Shown: positions 1 to 8,829, counted from the first letter of the stretch. The stretch is DNA of 64,000 nucleotides from an uncultured Amylibacter sp. (GCA_959347425.1 OY365741.1:1636501-1700500), one strand, 5' to 3'. The notes: generated by a model not told the origin, from the sequence alone. A program made the numbers and translations.

Positions 1-219
1 TTGCACGGTGCCTCTGTTATGCAGGGCGAACGAGTCGTTGGCACTATCACCTCTGGCGCCTATGGCTATCGCGTGGATAAAAATCTGGGCTATGCGTTTA
101 TGGATTCTGGGCAGATGAACGCCGCCGATTTAACCCTTGATTTAATGGGCGAACGGGTGGCGGTGCAAATTATCCCCGATTGCCCCTATGATGCAAACCA
201 CTCGCGAATGCGGGGCTAG
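1..219 (+). CDS. GcvT-type FAD-dependent oxidoreductase, C-terminal fragment
   Basis: The reading frame is open from the first base and ends at a TAG, so this is the last 72 codons of a gene that begins before the window. The residues match the C-terminal barrel of glycine-cleavage T-protein-like domains: VVGTITSGAYGYRVDKNLGY, and the ending YDANHSRMRG. That ending parallels the C-terminus of the 24644-27076 oxidoreductase (YDANGANMRS). The full protein was therefore probably an N-terminal DAO flavin domain plus a folate-binding GcvT module that demethylates glycine-betaine breakdown products. Substrate cannot be judged from this piece. Confidence 0.72.
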   Translation: MHGASVMQGERVVGTITSGAYGYRVDKNLGYAFMDSGQMNAADLTLDLMGERVAVQIIPDCPYDANHSRMRG

Positions 220-358
220 GGTGTTAATCTGCCACAATTAATCCCGTTAATCGTTGTTTTTAGCCTTTTTCCCAAAGATAGGGCAATAAAAGGCAATAAA
301 ACGGCTTGCCCCCCTTTTCTTTTACGCAAAAATTCGTTATAGACGCGCATGTGTGGCG

Positions 359-420
359 GGCTATCGCTGATAGCCACTGCACAAACCACTAGGTCAGGCT
401 GGACGCATCGCCGGTTTGCA
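359..420 (+). promoter_or_regulatory. Structured leader of rpsO, candidate S15 autoregulatory element
   Basis: Two consecutive stems lie 35-96 bases before the rpsO start. The first is a perfect 7-bp hairpin, GGCTATC-gct-GATAGCC (359-375). The second pairs TGCAcAAACC (378-387) with GGTTTGCA (413-420) around a 25-base loop that itself contains GGC/GCC segments. S15 mRNAs in many bacteria fold into leaders that bind S15 and repress translation. The position fits that role, but the S15-binding motif was not demonstrated. Confidence 0.4.
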
Positions 421-454
421 CCCTTTCATTTCCATTTACAAAAAGGATACACCG

Positions 455-724
455 ATGTCGATTACAAAAACAGTAAAAGCAAAACTGATAAAAGACTATG
501 CGACTGGCCCCCATGATACGGGGTCTGCCGAGGTTCAGATTGCTATTCTAACAAGCCGTATTACCACGCTTACCGAGCATTTTAAGATTAACAAGAAAGA
601 TAATCATTCGCGACGTGGCCTGTTAAAAATGGTGGCATTACGCCGTAAACTGTTGGATTATACCCGCGCTAAAAGCGAAGAACGGTATCAAACCATCATC
701 AAACGTTTGGGCATTCGCCGATAA
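455..724 (+). CDS. rpsO: Small ribosomal subunit protein S15
   Basis: The 89-residue protein is exactly the usual S15 length. It shows the family signatures [15 protein letters not shown] and the basic [18 protein letters not shown] stretch that contacts the 16S rRNA central domain. S15 is a primary binder that nucleates platform assembly with S6 and S18. An in-frame ATG lies at 416, but the start at 455 is chosen because it gives [10 protein letters not shown], the expected N-terminus, and follows an AAAAGGA ribosome-binding site. The gene is followed by pnp, the conserved rpsO-pnp order, so joint transcription is likely. Confidence 0.98.
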   Translation: MSITKTVKAKLIKDYATGPHDTGSAEVQIAILTSRITTLTEHFKINKKDNHSRRGLLKMVALRRKLLDYTRAKSEERYQTIIKRLGIRR

Positions 725-830
725 CAAATAGGGGGCTGCATCCCCGCAATCGCAAATTTGCAGATGTCCGTTGATTGGCGTGTCGGCTCGAACGTTGATC
801 GGATAATAAAACAACCTGAGCTTAACACTA

Positions 831-878
831 CCAAACCATAGGGGTTTGGAAAAAATCAAACCAGACAAAAGAGTCTGG
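831..878 (+). promoter_or_regulatory. Paired hairpins in the rpsO-pnp spacer
   Basis: The 171-bp spacer holds two adjacent stems just before the pnp ribosome-binding site: CCAAACC (831-837) with GGTTTGG (843-849), and CCAGAC (861-866) with GTCTGG (873-878). No long T-run follows either stem, so they do not look like intrinsic terminators. In enterobacteria the equivalent spacer hairpin is cut by RNase III, which starts PNPase autocontrol. A similar role is inferred here from position only. Confidence 0.4.
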
Positions 879-895
879 AAAAGAAGGAAACTAAT

Positions 896-2986
896 ATGTT
901 TAATCATGTAAAAAAATCAATCCAGTGGGGCGAGGAAACGCTGACTCTGGAAACGGGCAAAGTCGCCCGCCAAGCCGATAGCACCGTTATTGCCACTTTG
1001 GGGGAAACCTCCGTCATGGCGGCCGTTGTTTTTGCCAAAGAAGCAAAACCGGATATGTCGTTCTTTCCACTGACCGTGAATTATCAAGAGAAATACTATG
1101 CTGCGGGTAAAATCCCCGGCGGGTTTTTCAAACGCGAAGCACGTCCTACGGAAAAAGAAACTCTAACCGCGCGTCTGATTGACCGCCCGATTCGCCCTTT
1201 GTTCCCAAAGGGATTTAAGAATGAAACCCAAGTCACTCTGTCTGTGCTATCGCACGATTTGGTGAATGACCCTGATATTGTGGCTATGATTGCCGCCTCT
1301 GCCGCGCTTACCTTATCTGGTGCGCCGTTTGGCGGGCCGATTGGTGGCTGTCGCGTTGGCTTTGAAGGTGGGGATTATGTTTTAAACCCCGTTGTCGATG
1401 ATATGTTTGATTTGCGCAATAAACCCGAACAACGGCTTGATCTGGTCGTTGCCGCGACAAAAGACGCGGTTATGATGGTGGAATCAGAGGCGTATGAATT
1501 GTCCGAGGATGAAATGCTGGGTGCGATTACTTTCGCCCATAATGAAATCCAAGCGGTGATTGATTTGATTCTGGATATGAAAAAAGAAGCAGGGAAACCC
1601 GCCTTTGAATTCAAACCAGCCGATGATGCGGATTTGTATAAAACAGTGAAAAAAGCTGGTGAAGCAAGTTTGCGCAAGGCTTTTGCCAATACCGATAAAC
1701 AAGAACGGGTTACGGCTATCCATGCCGCCCGTGCGGACATCACAGCAGGGCTGAGCGATGCCGATCGCGATTGCCCGAATTTGGATGGGTGTTTGAAAAA
1801 ACTGGAAGCGGAGATTGTCCGCGGTGATACTGTTAAAAATGGCAAACGTATTGACGGGCGCGATTTGGTTACGGTACGCCAGATTGAATCTGAAACGCGG
1901 CTTTTGCCACGGACTCACGGTTCTGCTTTATTCACTCGCGGTGAAACGCAGAGCCTTGTTGTAACAACTTTAGGCACGGGTGATGATGAGCAGATGATTG
2001 ATGCTCTTACAGGGATGCATAAATCGCCGTTCTTACTGCATTACAATTTCCCATCCTATTCGGTTGGTGAAACGGGGCGGTCTATGGGTCCTGGTCGGCG
2101 TGAAATCGGTCATGGTAAATTGGCTTGGCGTGCTTTACAGGCGGTTCTGCCTGCGCCCAGCGATTTCCCTTATACCATTCGCGTGGTATCAGAGATTACC
2201 GAGAGCAACGGTTCGTCCTCTATGGCGACGGTTTGCGGTGGTTCGTTGTCTATGATGGATGCGGGTGTGCCGTTGCGTGCGCCTGTTGCTGGTGTTGCTA
2301 TGGGTCTTATTTTGGAAGAGGGCGGGGAATACGCTGTTCTGACGGATATTCTGGGTGATGAAGATCATCTGGGCGATATGGATTTCAAAGTCGCTGGTAC
2401 GGAGGCGGGGATTACCTCGTTGCAGATGGATATCAAGGTCGCGGGCATCACGCCAGATATTATGAAAACCGCTTTGGCGCAGGCCAAGGATGCTCGGTTT
2501 CATATATTGAAAGAAATGGCGCGGGCTATCAGCACGGCTAGTGATTTCAGCGATTATGCGCCGAAGATTGAGACTATTCAGATTAAAACGGATAAAATCC
2601 GTGAAATCATTGGCACAGGTGGCAAAGTCATTCGTGAGATTTGTGAAACATCGGGTGCTAAGGTTGATATCAACGACGATGGTGTGATTAAAATCGCGTC
2701 CTCTGATAAGGCGCAGATTGATAAAGCGCGCGAGATGATTATGGCTATCGCGGCCGAGCCAGAGGTCGGAATGATCTATGAAGGCACGGTTGTGAAGGTG
2801 ATGGAATTCGGGGCTTTTGTTAATTTCTTTGGCAAGCGCGATGGGCTGGTGCATGTGTCGCAAATGGCGAATGAACGTGTCGGGCATCCAAGTGATGTTG
2901 TGTCCGAAGGGCAGAAGGTCAAGGTCAAGTTGCTCGGGTTTGATGATCGTGGGAAAATTCGGTTGTCTATGAAGGACGCTGAGTAA
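896..2986 (+). CDS. pnp: Polyribonucleotide nucleotidyltransferase (PNPase)
   Basis: This 696-residue protein has the full PNPase architecture: two RNase PH-like domains joined by a helical linker, then a KH domain with the GTGG loop in [12 protein letters not shown] (about residue 571) and a C-terminal S1 domain from about residue 628 ([20 protein letters not shown]). It degrades RNA 3' to 5' by phosphorolysis and works in the degradosome. The second core domain keeps [10 protein letters not shown] and [13 protein letters not shown], which belong to the phosphate and RNA site. The ATG follows AAGGAAA. It ends in a 7-bp repeat array and an intrinsic terminator. Confidence 0.98.
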   Translation: MFNHVKKSIQWGEETLTLETGKVARQADSTVIATLGETSVMAAVVFAKEAKPDMSFFPLTVNYQEKYYAAGKIPGGFFKREARPTEKETLTARLIDRPIRPLFPKGFKNETQVTLSVLSHDLVNDPDIVAMIAASAALTLSGAPFGGPIGGCRVGFEGGDYVLNPVVDDMFDLRNKPEQRLDLVVAATKDAVMMVESEAYELSEDEMLGAITFAHNEIQAVIDLILDMKKEAGKPAFEFKPADDADLYKTVKKAGEASLRKAFANTDKQERVTAIHAARADITAGLSDADRDCPNLDGCLKKLEAEIVRGDTVKNGKRIDGRDLVTVRQIESETRLLPRTHGSALFTRGETQSLVVTTLGTGDDEQMIDALTGMHKSPFLLHYNFPSYSVGETGRSMGPGRREIGHGKLAWRALQAVLPAPSDFPYTIRVVSEITESNGSSSMATVCGGSLSMMDAGVPLRAPVAGVAMGLILEEGGEYAVLTDILGDEDHLGDMDFKVAGTEAGITSLQMDIKVAGITPDIMKTALAQAKDARFHILKEMARAISTASDFSDYAPKIETIQIKTDKIREIIGTGGKVIREICETSGAKVDINDDGVIKIASSDKAQIDKAREMIMAIAAEPEVGMIYEGTVVKVMEFGAFVNFFGKRDGLVHVSQMANERVGHPSDVVSEGQKVKVKLLGFDDRGKIRLSMKDAE

Positions 2987-3021
2987 CGATTAACGATTAA
3001 CGATTAACGTTTAACGATGAA
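2987..3021 (+). repeat. 7-bp tandem array (CGATTAA) after pnp
   Basis: Five heptads follow the pnp stop codon directly: CGATTAA three times, then CGTTTAA and CGATGAA. A 7-base period shifts the TAA through all three frames. This is one member of a family of heptad arrays at gene ends in this window. Confidence 0.8.
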
Positions 3022-3027
3022 TGAAAG

Positions 3028-3060
3028 AGCAAGCGGCTGAGAGGTCGCTTGCTTTTTTTT
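3028..3060 (+). terminator. Intrinsic terminator of rpsO-pnp
   Basis: An 8-bp perfect stem, AGCAAGCG (3028-3035) with CGCTTGCT (3046-3053), is followed at once by a run of eight T. It lies 42 bases after the pnp stop codon, between convergent genes. Confidence 0.9.
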
Positions 3061-3069
3061 AGTGATTAG

Positions 3070-5418
3070 TTATTGCGTGGGTGCGGCGTAAAACCCGCCA
3101 GCAAAAGGCAGAGGATTATTTGTCCCATTCGTCCCACTCGTATAAACAAACGCGCCCACCGCACCATCCTGTCCGATAATCCCAGTTAGGTTTCCGATTC
3201 TAAGAAAGAGGGGGCTAGTTTGCACCCGTGTTTCAACTCTTCCTGTTATCACGCCGTTATCTGACTCCAAAAAATCACCAAATATGTTTATTCGCCGACT
3301 GGCGTATTGGGGATTGACTGCCTGACCTGTAAGCTTTCGCGTGGTAAAATTAACATTCAAATTAAAACTTATCGGGGTTAGTATCTCGGAGGAATTGGCG
3401 CTCTCGGGCAGAAAAACCCCTACCCCCTGAATCATTCCGGGCCAAACTGCCGTTACATCAGCATTATCAACTTGAGGCATCATTGGCACAGGCAAGCCCA
3501 GATTTGTATTTGATAATAACCCTGCATAAGATGCACTATTCTCAATAAAAAATCCCACGCCACCCATCGTATTTGTTAAGAGTGTTGGTGTAGCCGAAGT
3601 TAAAGGGTCTAGGGTTGTTGTTCCCGCCAAAAATTGATTTGTTGGGGTTGTACTTGGCGTGGCAGGTGGGGGAGATACACCGAAACCGCCTATCCAATCG
3701 GTGTAAGTAACTTGGCTTTCCAACAGCTCGCGTGCTATCCGCTCTCTCTCCAGCCGTAGTCTCTCCACTCCTGCAAGTCGGGCTTGTTCTGCTGCTTCTA
3801 CCCGTGCTGTTATTGTTGGATGAACCACGCCAAACCCGCCAACGAAAGCCTTGTCGGTGGTTGCAATATCCGCCTGATTACTGATAAACGCACCAACTGC
3901 ACCCTGTTTGCCAATAATCCCTGTTAGCACCCCATTGGTGACATTGGTTGGTGTTGCGGTTTTATCATTGCCCGCAAATGTTCCGTAAATTATTGTGCCG
4001 TTAAACCGCCCCGTATCATCAAATTCTGCCTTTAGCAAAAAATGGTCTGTGGTAAGTTCCTGAACAAATGCCCTGATTTCGCTATTAGCAAAATCAACCG
4101 TTAGCTCAAAATCTTTGAGACTAATGTCAAGTTGTCCCGCACTAAAACTAAAGAAAACCGTCCAACCAATACTTCCTTTCCAAGGGACAGAAACAGACGC
4201 ATCGGCAGAGACAAGAGGTGCGCCAAGGTCTGTCCCTGAAAAAATTCCAGAATAAAAACGGCGTGGGTCTGCATCCCCACCTGCCCCCGAGCGTGAATCA
4301 AACCACGCCACGCCATTTTTTGCCTCACCACCCAAAGCCACGCTTTTATAGATGGCGGTTTCAAGGTTTAATTTCCGAACTGTTGGGTCTCTCATAGCAA
4401 GTTTAGTATTGCCAATATCCAGCCCGTTTTCTGTGCCTTGCAGGAATTCAATCGTTTCTGTGCGGGTATTATCCCCTGCGGTATTCAGGGGTGTATCAAA
4501 TCCCGCCACCCAATCGGCATAGGTTACATTCGGGCAAGCTGTCACATCGTTAGTCGTGCAATAGGACTCTTCCGCGAATTCAAAATACGTGCCACATTCC
4601 GTAGCAAAGGGGTTTGCGACACAATCAGCATAGCCCGAACCCGCCGAGCAAAGGACGTTGCCCGCATTGCCCGAAATCCCACAAAACGCCACCCGATTCA
4701 CTCGTGCAGTGTTGGCATAAGTGCCAAAATCCATGTTGGAAGTGCAAGCATCGGTAAAGGGATTGGTTAGGCAGGTATTTGATGCGGACGCGGTGAAAAG
4801 GTTATTGCACCTTGTAATCCCCGCGTTGCCATCCGTTATACAATCGGCGACTCGCAAAGGAAAATAGGTATCAGCCATGCAAGGGGTGGCAGTATCAAAC
4901 GGATTCGCCTTGCAAAAAACCGTGGCAATCCCATCCTCGCCACGACAGCTATCATCTATCTGTATATTCGCCAAACACCTGCTTTCGCGTAAAGCTATCG
5001 CGCCCGTATCCATAAGGCAGGTATTCATAAACGGATTCGCGGCGCAATTTCTTACCAAAGCCTCCATATCGCAAACCGTTTGCGATTTGGTATTCGTGCA
5101 TGTGTTATTAAATTCCGTGCGTTTATCCTCATATTCCTTAATGTCATTGCAAAGCTCATGAAAGAAATTATCCGTGCAAGCAAATGTGGTCGCATCCGTG
5201 CAAAGTTCGCCCGATTCATCATCAATACATTCGCTAATAATAGTTTGACGTTGCGTTTCAAATTCAGTCCCGCAATCCGCATGAAAAGCGTTTGTCGTGC
5301 AAACGGACGTTCCCTCCCCTTTATCATCGGTCTTGGTTTCGGCAGTGCCTCCCCCACCACCACAAGCGGTTAGCAGGGCAAGCGTGGTTAGAACGGTTAA
5401 AAGTTTGATATAGGTCAT
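3070..5418 (-). CDS. Large Cys-rich lipoprotein with two TbpB-like barrel domains
   Basis: The 782-residue product begins with a signal peptide and lipobox (LLTAC, Cys19), so it is predicted to be lipid-anchored. Residues about 35-300 carry repeated disulfide-type units of the form C-x2-NPF-x4-C, for example CAANPFMNTC, CLTNPFTDAC and CVANPFATEC. The C-terminal half holds two copies of a beta-barrel-like unit ending in TGIIGxxGAVGAF...AGGF, typical of transferrin-binding-protein-B-like lipoproteins. A charged helix (ARLAGVERLRLERERIAREL) separates the two copies. It is related to the 13502-14977 lipoprotein and the fragment at 8654. Surface location and ligand binding are inferred; no ligand can be named. 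Confidence 0.7.
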   Translation of the reverse strand: MTYIKLLTVLTTLALLTACGGGGGTAETKTDDKGEGTSVCTTNAFHADCGTEFETQRQTIISECIDDESGELCTDATTFACTDNFFHELCNDIKEYEDKRTEFNNTCTNTKSQTVCDMEALVRNCAANPFMNTCLMDTGAIALRESRCLANIQIDDSCRGEDGIATVFCKANPFDTATPCMADTYFPLRVADCITDGNAGITRCNNLFTASASNTCLTNPFTDACTSNMDFGTYANTARVNRVAFCGISGNAGNVLCSAGSGYADCVANPFATECGTYFEFAEESYCTTNDVTACPNVTYADWVAGFDTPLNTAGDNTRTETIEFLQGTENGLDIGNTKLAMRDPTVRKLNLETAIYKSVALGGEAKNGVAWFDSRSGAGGDADPRRFYSGIFSGTDLGAPLVSADASVSVPWKGSIGWTVFFSFSAGQLDISLKDFELTVDFANSEIRAFVQELTTDHFLLKAEFDDTGRFNGTIIYGTFAGNDKTATPTNVTNGVLTGIIGKQGAVGAFISNQADIATTDKAFVGGFGVVHPTITARVEAAEQARLAGVERLRLERERIARELLESQVTYTDWIGGFGVSPPPATPSTTPTNQFLAGTTTLDPLTSATPTLLTNTMGGVGFFIENSASYAGLLSNTNLGLPVPMMPQVDNADVTAVWPGMIQGVGVFLPESANSSEILTPISFNLNVNFTTRKLTGQAVNPQYASRRINIFGDFLESDNGVITGRVETRVQTSPLFLRIGNLTGIIGQDGAVGAFVYTSGTNGTNNPLPFAGGFYAAPTQ

Positions 5419-5458
5419 GGTGTGTCCCTTTGTGCTATTAGATTTTCATTTTCAAATC

Positions 5459-5487
5459 ACTATAAACACAATTCGCCACACAATCAA
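5459..5487 (-). promoter_or_regulatory. Sigma70-type promoter of the Cys-rich lipoprotein
   Basis: On the minus strand, TTGATT (5487-5482) and TATAGT (5464-5459) are separated by exactly 17 bases. The -10 box lies 41 bases before the ATG. Confidence 0.6.
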
Positions 5488-5490
5488 GCC

Positions 5491-5527
5491 TAAACACTAA
5501 TCACTAATCGTTAATCGCTAATCACTA
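5491..5527 (-). repeat. Heptad repeat array at the ilvE 3' end
   Basis: Read on the gene strand, the ilvE stop TAG opens a run of TTAGTGA-like heptads (TAGTGAT TAGCGAT TAACGAT TAGTGAT TAGTG). Stops occur in all frames. Confidence 0.75.
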
Positions 5528-6400
5528 AACCCGTACCAACGCATCATACCGCTCACAAATATCCCGTGCCATAGCACCCACCTCAAACGAATATTCGCCG
5601 ATTTGCCCAACAGGGGTGACCTCAGCCGCCGTTCCTGTTAGCCAACATTGCTCAAAATCCGCCAGCTCATCTGGCATAATATGGCGTTCATGCACCTTAA
5701 CCCCTGATTCCCCCAACAACCCAATCACGGTTTGCCGCGTTAAGCCATTTAAAAAACAATCGGGCTTGGGCGTATGAACCTCGCCATCCTTGACAAAGAA
5801 TATATTCGCCCCAGTCGCCTCTGCCACATAACCCCGATAATCCATCATCATCGCGTCCGAGCATCCATTCGCCTCAGCCGCATGCTTTGCCATCGTGCAA
5901 ATCATATACAAACCAGAAGCCTTCGCAAAACAAGGAATAGTATCTGGCGCAGGCCTCCGCCATTTGGAAATATCCAACCGAGCCCCCCGCGTTTTGGCAT
6001 CACCATAATAGGCACCCCATTTCCACGCCGCCACCGCCATATGAACCGGATTACGCGCCGAAGCCACGCCCATATCCGCGCCCGCGCCCCGCCATGCCAG
6101 CACCCGAACATAGGCATCGCTTAACTTGTTCGCCGCCAAAACCTGCGCTTTTGCCGCGTCAATCTGCTCTGCCGTATAGGGGATGGGCATATCAATCTCT
6201 CCCCCTGAAAATAACAAACGCTGCGAGTGCTCATGTCCTCGGAAAATCTTACCGTTATAGGCGCGTTCGCCCTCAAAAACCGAGGAGGCATAGTGCATCG
6301 CATGCGTTAAAAGATGCAATTTCGCATCGCGCCATTGCACCAAATCGCCATTTATCCAAATAAAACCATCGCGTTCGGCATAAGAGTGTGGGTCTGACAT
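5525..6400 (-). CDS. ilvE: Branched-chain amino acid aminotransferase
   Basis: The 291-residue protein is a class IV PLP-dependent aminotransferase that interconverts Leu, Ile and Val with their 2-oxo acids. The N-terminus has THAMHYASSVFEGERAY, and the PLP lysine is predicted as Lys160 in CFAKASG. The segment YRGYVAEATGANIFFV is the class IV cofactor-binding signature. Length is normal (about 290). The ATG follows AAAGGAAA. It is divergent from petP, and the shared 110-bp spacer has a strong promoter overlapped by a palindrome, so a MarR-type control of ilvE is possible. Confidence 0.93.
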   Translation of the reverse strand: MSDPHSYAERDGFIWINGDLVQWRDAKLHLLTHAMHYASSVFEGERAYNGKIFRGHEHSQRLLFSGGEIDMPIPYTAEQIDAAKAQVLAANKLSDAYVRVLAWRGAGADMGVASARNPVHMAVAAWKWGAYYGDAKTRGARLDISKWRRPAPDTIPCFAKASGLYMICTMAKHAAEANGCSDAMMMDYRGYVAEATGANIFFVKDGEVHTPKPDCFLNGLTRQTVIGLLGESGVKVHERHIMPDELADFEQCWLTGTAAEVTPVGQIGEYSFEVGAMARDICERYDALVRV

Positions 6401-6428
6401 AGGGTTTCCTTTTTGTATTAAGATTGCT

Positions 6429-6457
6429 ATTTTACTATGACTCTTGCATCATGTCAA
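6429..6457 (-). promoter_or_regulatory. Sigma70-type promoter of ilvE
   Basis: On the minus strand a perfect TTGACA (6457-6452) lies 17 bases from TAAAAT (6434-6429), 29 bases before the ilvE ATG. The -35 box is inside the palindrome at 6451-6469, an arrangement suited to repression. Confidence 0.75.
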
Positions 6458-6469
6458 TAATACTGACAT
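6451..6469. promoter_or_regulatory. Palindromic operator between ilvE and petP
   Basis: ATGTCA and TGACAT form a perfect inverted repeat around 7 bases. The site covers the ilvE -35 box and lies 42 bases before the petP ATG. MarR proteins bind palindromes of this size next to their own genes, so PetP is the natural candidate ligand; this is inference. Confidence 0.5.
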
Positions 6470-6510
6470 AAATAACAACAAAGCACAACACAAGAAACCG
6501 ATTTAAACCT

Positions 6511-7071
6511 ATGAGCAACCCAAACCCCCAGACTCCCGTTCAATCGGTCGCGACAGATTATGGCAACTTCGGCGACGATTTGCTGTTTTTGACCGAGGAT
6601 AAATTACTGCAAGGGATAGAGCTGATGTTCTTTGCCTATCGCGGATTCACCGCCGACCCTGACCGTATTTTGGCGACTTACGGCTATGGTCGCGCCCACC
6701 ACCGTGCCTTGCATTTTATCAATCGGCAAAGGGGGATTAGCATTAACGCTCTGCTGGATATTCTGGGGATTTCCAAACAATCGTTAAATCCGGTTTTGCG
6801 TAAATTAATCGCCGATGGCTTGGTGAAGAGCGATGTTGGCAGTAAAGACAAACGCCAAAGGTTGCTGTATTTAACCGATTCGGGTAAGGCGTTGGAACAC
6901 AGCCTATCCACCGCGCAACACCAAAGAATGCGTGCCGCCTTTAAACAGGCAGGGGCAGAGGCGGTTGCGGGCTTTCGCGCGGTTTTGCATCATATGGTGG
7001 ATGATAAAGACCAGCAGATATTGCATGATATAAAAAGCAACGATATAAAAAGGAATGACAATGGCACATGA
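6511..7071 (+). CDS. petP: MarR-family transcriptional regulator, PetP-like
   Basis: The 186-residue protein has a MarR winged helix-turn-helix: GISINALLDILGISKQSLNPVLRKL is the recognition region and SKDKRQRLLYLTDSG the wing. The order ilvE / marR / ompR-type regulator matches the petP-petR pair known from Rhodobacter and other alphaproteobacteria, where it was found beside cytochrome bc1 genes. Its 3' end overlaps petR, so the two are co-translated. It probably acts at the palindrome 42 bases upstream. Confidence 0.75.
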   Translation: MSNPNPQTPVQSVATDYGNFGDDLLFLTEDKLLQGIELMFFAYRGFTADPDRILATYGYGRAHHRALHFINRQRGISINALLDILGISKQSLNPVLRKLIADGLVKSDVGSKDKRQRLLYLTDSGKALEHSLSTAQHQRMRAAFKQAGAEAVAGFRAVLHHMVDDKDQQILHDIKSNDIKRNDNGT

Positions 7072-7783
7072 TACTGATTTGACGGTCGAGCAAGCTCGCG
7101 CCCATATTTTAATCGTAGATGATGACGAGCGGATTCGGGGTTTATTGCAGAAATTCCTTATCCAGCATGGGTATTGGGCTTCGGTTGCGCGGGATGCGGC
7201 GCATGCTCGGCGTTTGCTGGAGGCTGTGCAGTTTGATTTAATAGTGCTGGATGTGATGATGCCTGGTGAGGATGGGTTGGAATTAACCCGCGCCCTGCGT
7301 GGGGATTTAACCACGCCGATTTTGCTGCTGACCGCCAAGGGTGAGCCTTCGGAACGGATAGAGGGTTTGGAAAGCGGGGCGGATGACTATATGGCCAAGC
7401 CGTTTGAACCGAAAGAGCTGGTTTTGCGAATCAGTGCGATTTTGCGCCGTACGCCCAGTGAAACTCCCAGCCCGATTACGATGATAACAATGGGGGCTGT
7501 TCGCTATGATACTGTCCGTAATGAATTGTGGCATGGCGAGGAGCGGGTGCGCCTGACCGCAACGGAATCCGCGCTGATGAAGATATTTAGTGCCAAGTTA
7601 GGCGTGGCGATAAGCCGAGAGATGTTGGCGGAAGGGCTTGCCCAGCAAGGTGCAAAGACCCAAGAACGCGCGATTGATGTGCAGATTACTCGTTTGAGGC
7701 GCAAGTTAGAGGTGGCTCCCAAATCCCCGCGTTATTTGCAGACGGTACGCGGGGAGGGGTATGTTTTGATGCCGGATTTTTAG
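7061..7783 (+). CDS. petR: OmpR-family response regulator, PetR-like
   Basis: This is a two-domain response regulator of about 240 residues. The N-terminal receiver has the acidic pocket in LIVDDDERI, the phosphoacceptor Asp in DLIVLDVMMPGEDG and the conserved Lys in DDYMAKPFEPKEL. The C-terminal OmpR winged helix ends with LRRKLEVAPKSPRYLQTVRG. ATGs exist at 7055 and 7061; 7061 is preferred because the AAAAAGGA site abuts 7055 but is 6 bases from 7061. It overlaps petP by 11 bases. No sensor kinase is adjacent, so its partner is elsewhere. Confidence 0.88.
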   Translation: MAHDTDLTVEQARAHILIVDDDERIRGLLQKFLIQHGYWASVARDAAHARRLLEAVQFDLIVLDVMMPGEDGLELTRALRGDLTTPILLLTAKGEPSERIEGLESGADDYMAKPFEPKELVLRISAILRRTPSETPSPITMITMGAVRYDTVRNELWHGEERVRLTATESALMKIFSAKLGVAISREMLAEGLAQQGAKTQERAIDVQITRLRRKLEVAPKSPRYLQTVRGEGYVLMPDF

Positions 7784-7829
7784 GGGGTGTTATATTTACC
7801 ATATATAAAATTTACCCTTATTTTTAGGC

Positions 7830-7858
7830 TTGACAAAGGTTAATAAATAGTGTATAGA
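7830..7858 (+). promoter_or_regulatory. Promoter of the AT-rich orphan gene at 7900
   Basis: A perfect TTGACA (7830-7835), a 17-base spacer and TATAGA (7853-7858) lie 42 bases before the next ATG, which has its own AAAGGAAA site. Confidence 0.7.
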
Positions 7859-7899
7859 AAAAATAAAATCGCTTTTTAGAGCATGCGAAAGGAAATAAA

Positions 7900-8664
7900 A
7901 TGACAAAGCACCTCTTTAATATATGGGAACCATTTAGACAAAATCTAATTAACCGCCACCAATTTTATATTGAGCAAGCAACAAAACGATTGCTCTCGCA
8001 ATTTCCAAACATTGAACAAGAAGCTACTGAATATGAAGAAAAATATTTAGAAAAAATTAGTCAACATTTTGATCCCGATAAACATGACGAAGGCGACCTT
8101 TATGAAGAGGTTGAAAATGAAGGCATGGAGTTTTATGAAATGCTTGAAGACATGTTAAGCAGAACACGTCTAAGTGTGATAGCAGGAATGTATCACGAAT
8201 GGGAAAAACAATTAAAAGATTGGATGACTAGAGAAATTATCAAATGGCATACTGGACAAGAAGTCAAAAAAGTTGTGTGGAAAGCTAATTTTCCAAATAC
8301 TATTGATTTTCTAAAGGCTTGTGGCTGGTCTATTAGAACAAAAGATTATTATCAATCTCTTGATAGATGCCGATTGGTTGTAAATGTATATAAGCATGGT
8401 GATGGCGATGCACTTGATGATATAAAAGAGCAATATCCAGAATTTATTGAATCATCAGGGAATGATGAGTATCGTCCTTTAGAATTAAAATATTCTGATT
8501 TTACCAATCTGGTAATTAAAGAGGAACATATAGAAGAATTTTCTAACGCGATTATTGCGTTTTGGAAAGATGTCCCAACAAATATTTTTGTAGAAGATTC
8601 AATAATTTTCCCAAAATGGTTTGAAAAGGCACGTAAGAAAGACTGTGAAGAAGCTAATAGCTAA
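7900..8664 (+). CDS. AT-rich hypothetical protein, possibly HEPN-like
   Basis: This 254-residue, mainly helical and acidic protein is not recognised with confidence. It has no signal peptide or membrane segment. Residues around 166-176 read RLVVNVYKHGDGD; an Arg...Asn...His cluster of this kind occurs in HEPN-type RNases and their inactive relatives, which often belong to toxin or anti-phage genes. Base composition is far more AT-rich than petR or tauA, suggesting transfer. It has its own strong promoter. Its 3' end overlaps by 11 bases the remnant of a lipoprotein gene on the other strand, as expected of an insertion into that locus. Confidence 0.6.
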   Translation: MTKHLFNIWEPFRQNLINRHQFYIEQATKRLLSQFPNIEQEATEYEEKYLEKISQHFDPDKHDEGDLYEEVENEGMEFYEMLEDMLSRTRLSVIAGMYHEWEKQLKDWMTREIIKWHTGQEVKKVVWKANFPNTIDFLKACGWSIRTKDYYQSLDRCRLVVNVYKHGDGDALDDIKEQYPEFIESSGNDEYRPLELKYSDFTNLVIKEEHIEEFSNAIIAFWKDVPTNIFVEDSIIFPKWFEKARKKDCEEANS

Positions 8665-8829
8665 CATGCTGGGGACGGGCGACAAACCCGCCAGAGTAGC
8701 CATTGTAACTACCCTTGTCCCCACCTAGATTACTAATAAAAGCACCAACCGCGCCCTCTTGTCCAATAAGACCTATTAAAGGGGCATTTACAGACCTAAA
8801 ATCAACATAACCAGTTATTTGTCCCCTAG
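8654..8829 (-). pseudogene. 3' remnant of a TbpB-like lipoprotein gene
   Basis: Translating the minus strand gives about 58 codons ending in a TAG, with APLIGLIGQEGAVGAFISN followed by YSGGFVARP. This is the terminal unit of the lipoprotein family at 3070-5418 and 13502-14977. No start codon, signal peptide or upstream domains precede it: similarity stops abruptly near 8829. It is best read as the surviving tail of a third family member, truncated when the 7900 region was rearranged. Confidence 0.7.

Noticed and set aside
1375..1918. Long antisense open frames inside pnp
   Set aside because: They lie wholly within a well-supported gene, show no domain or ribosome-binding site, and arise from its codon pattern.
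2987..3060. pnp 3' region as an attachment site
   Set aside because: No duplicated flank or integrase; the heptads and terminator explain it.
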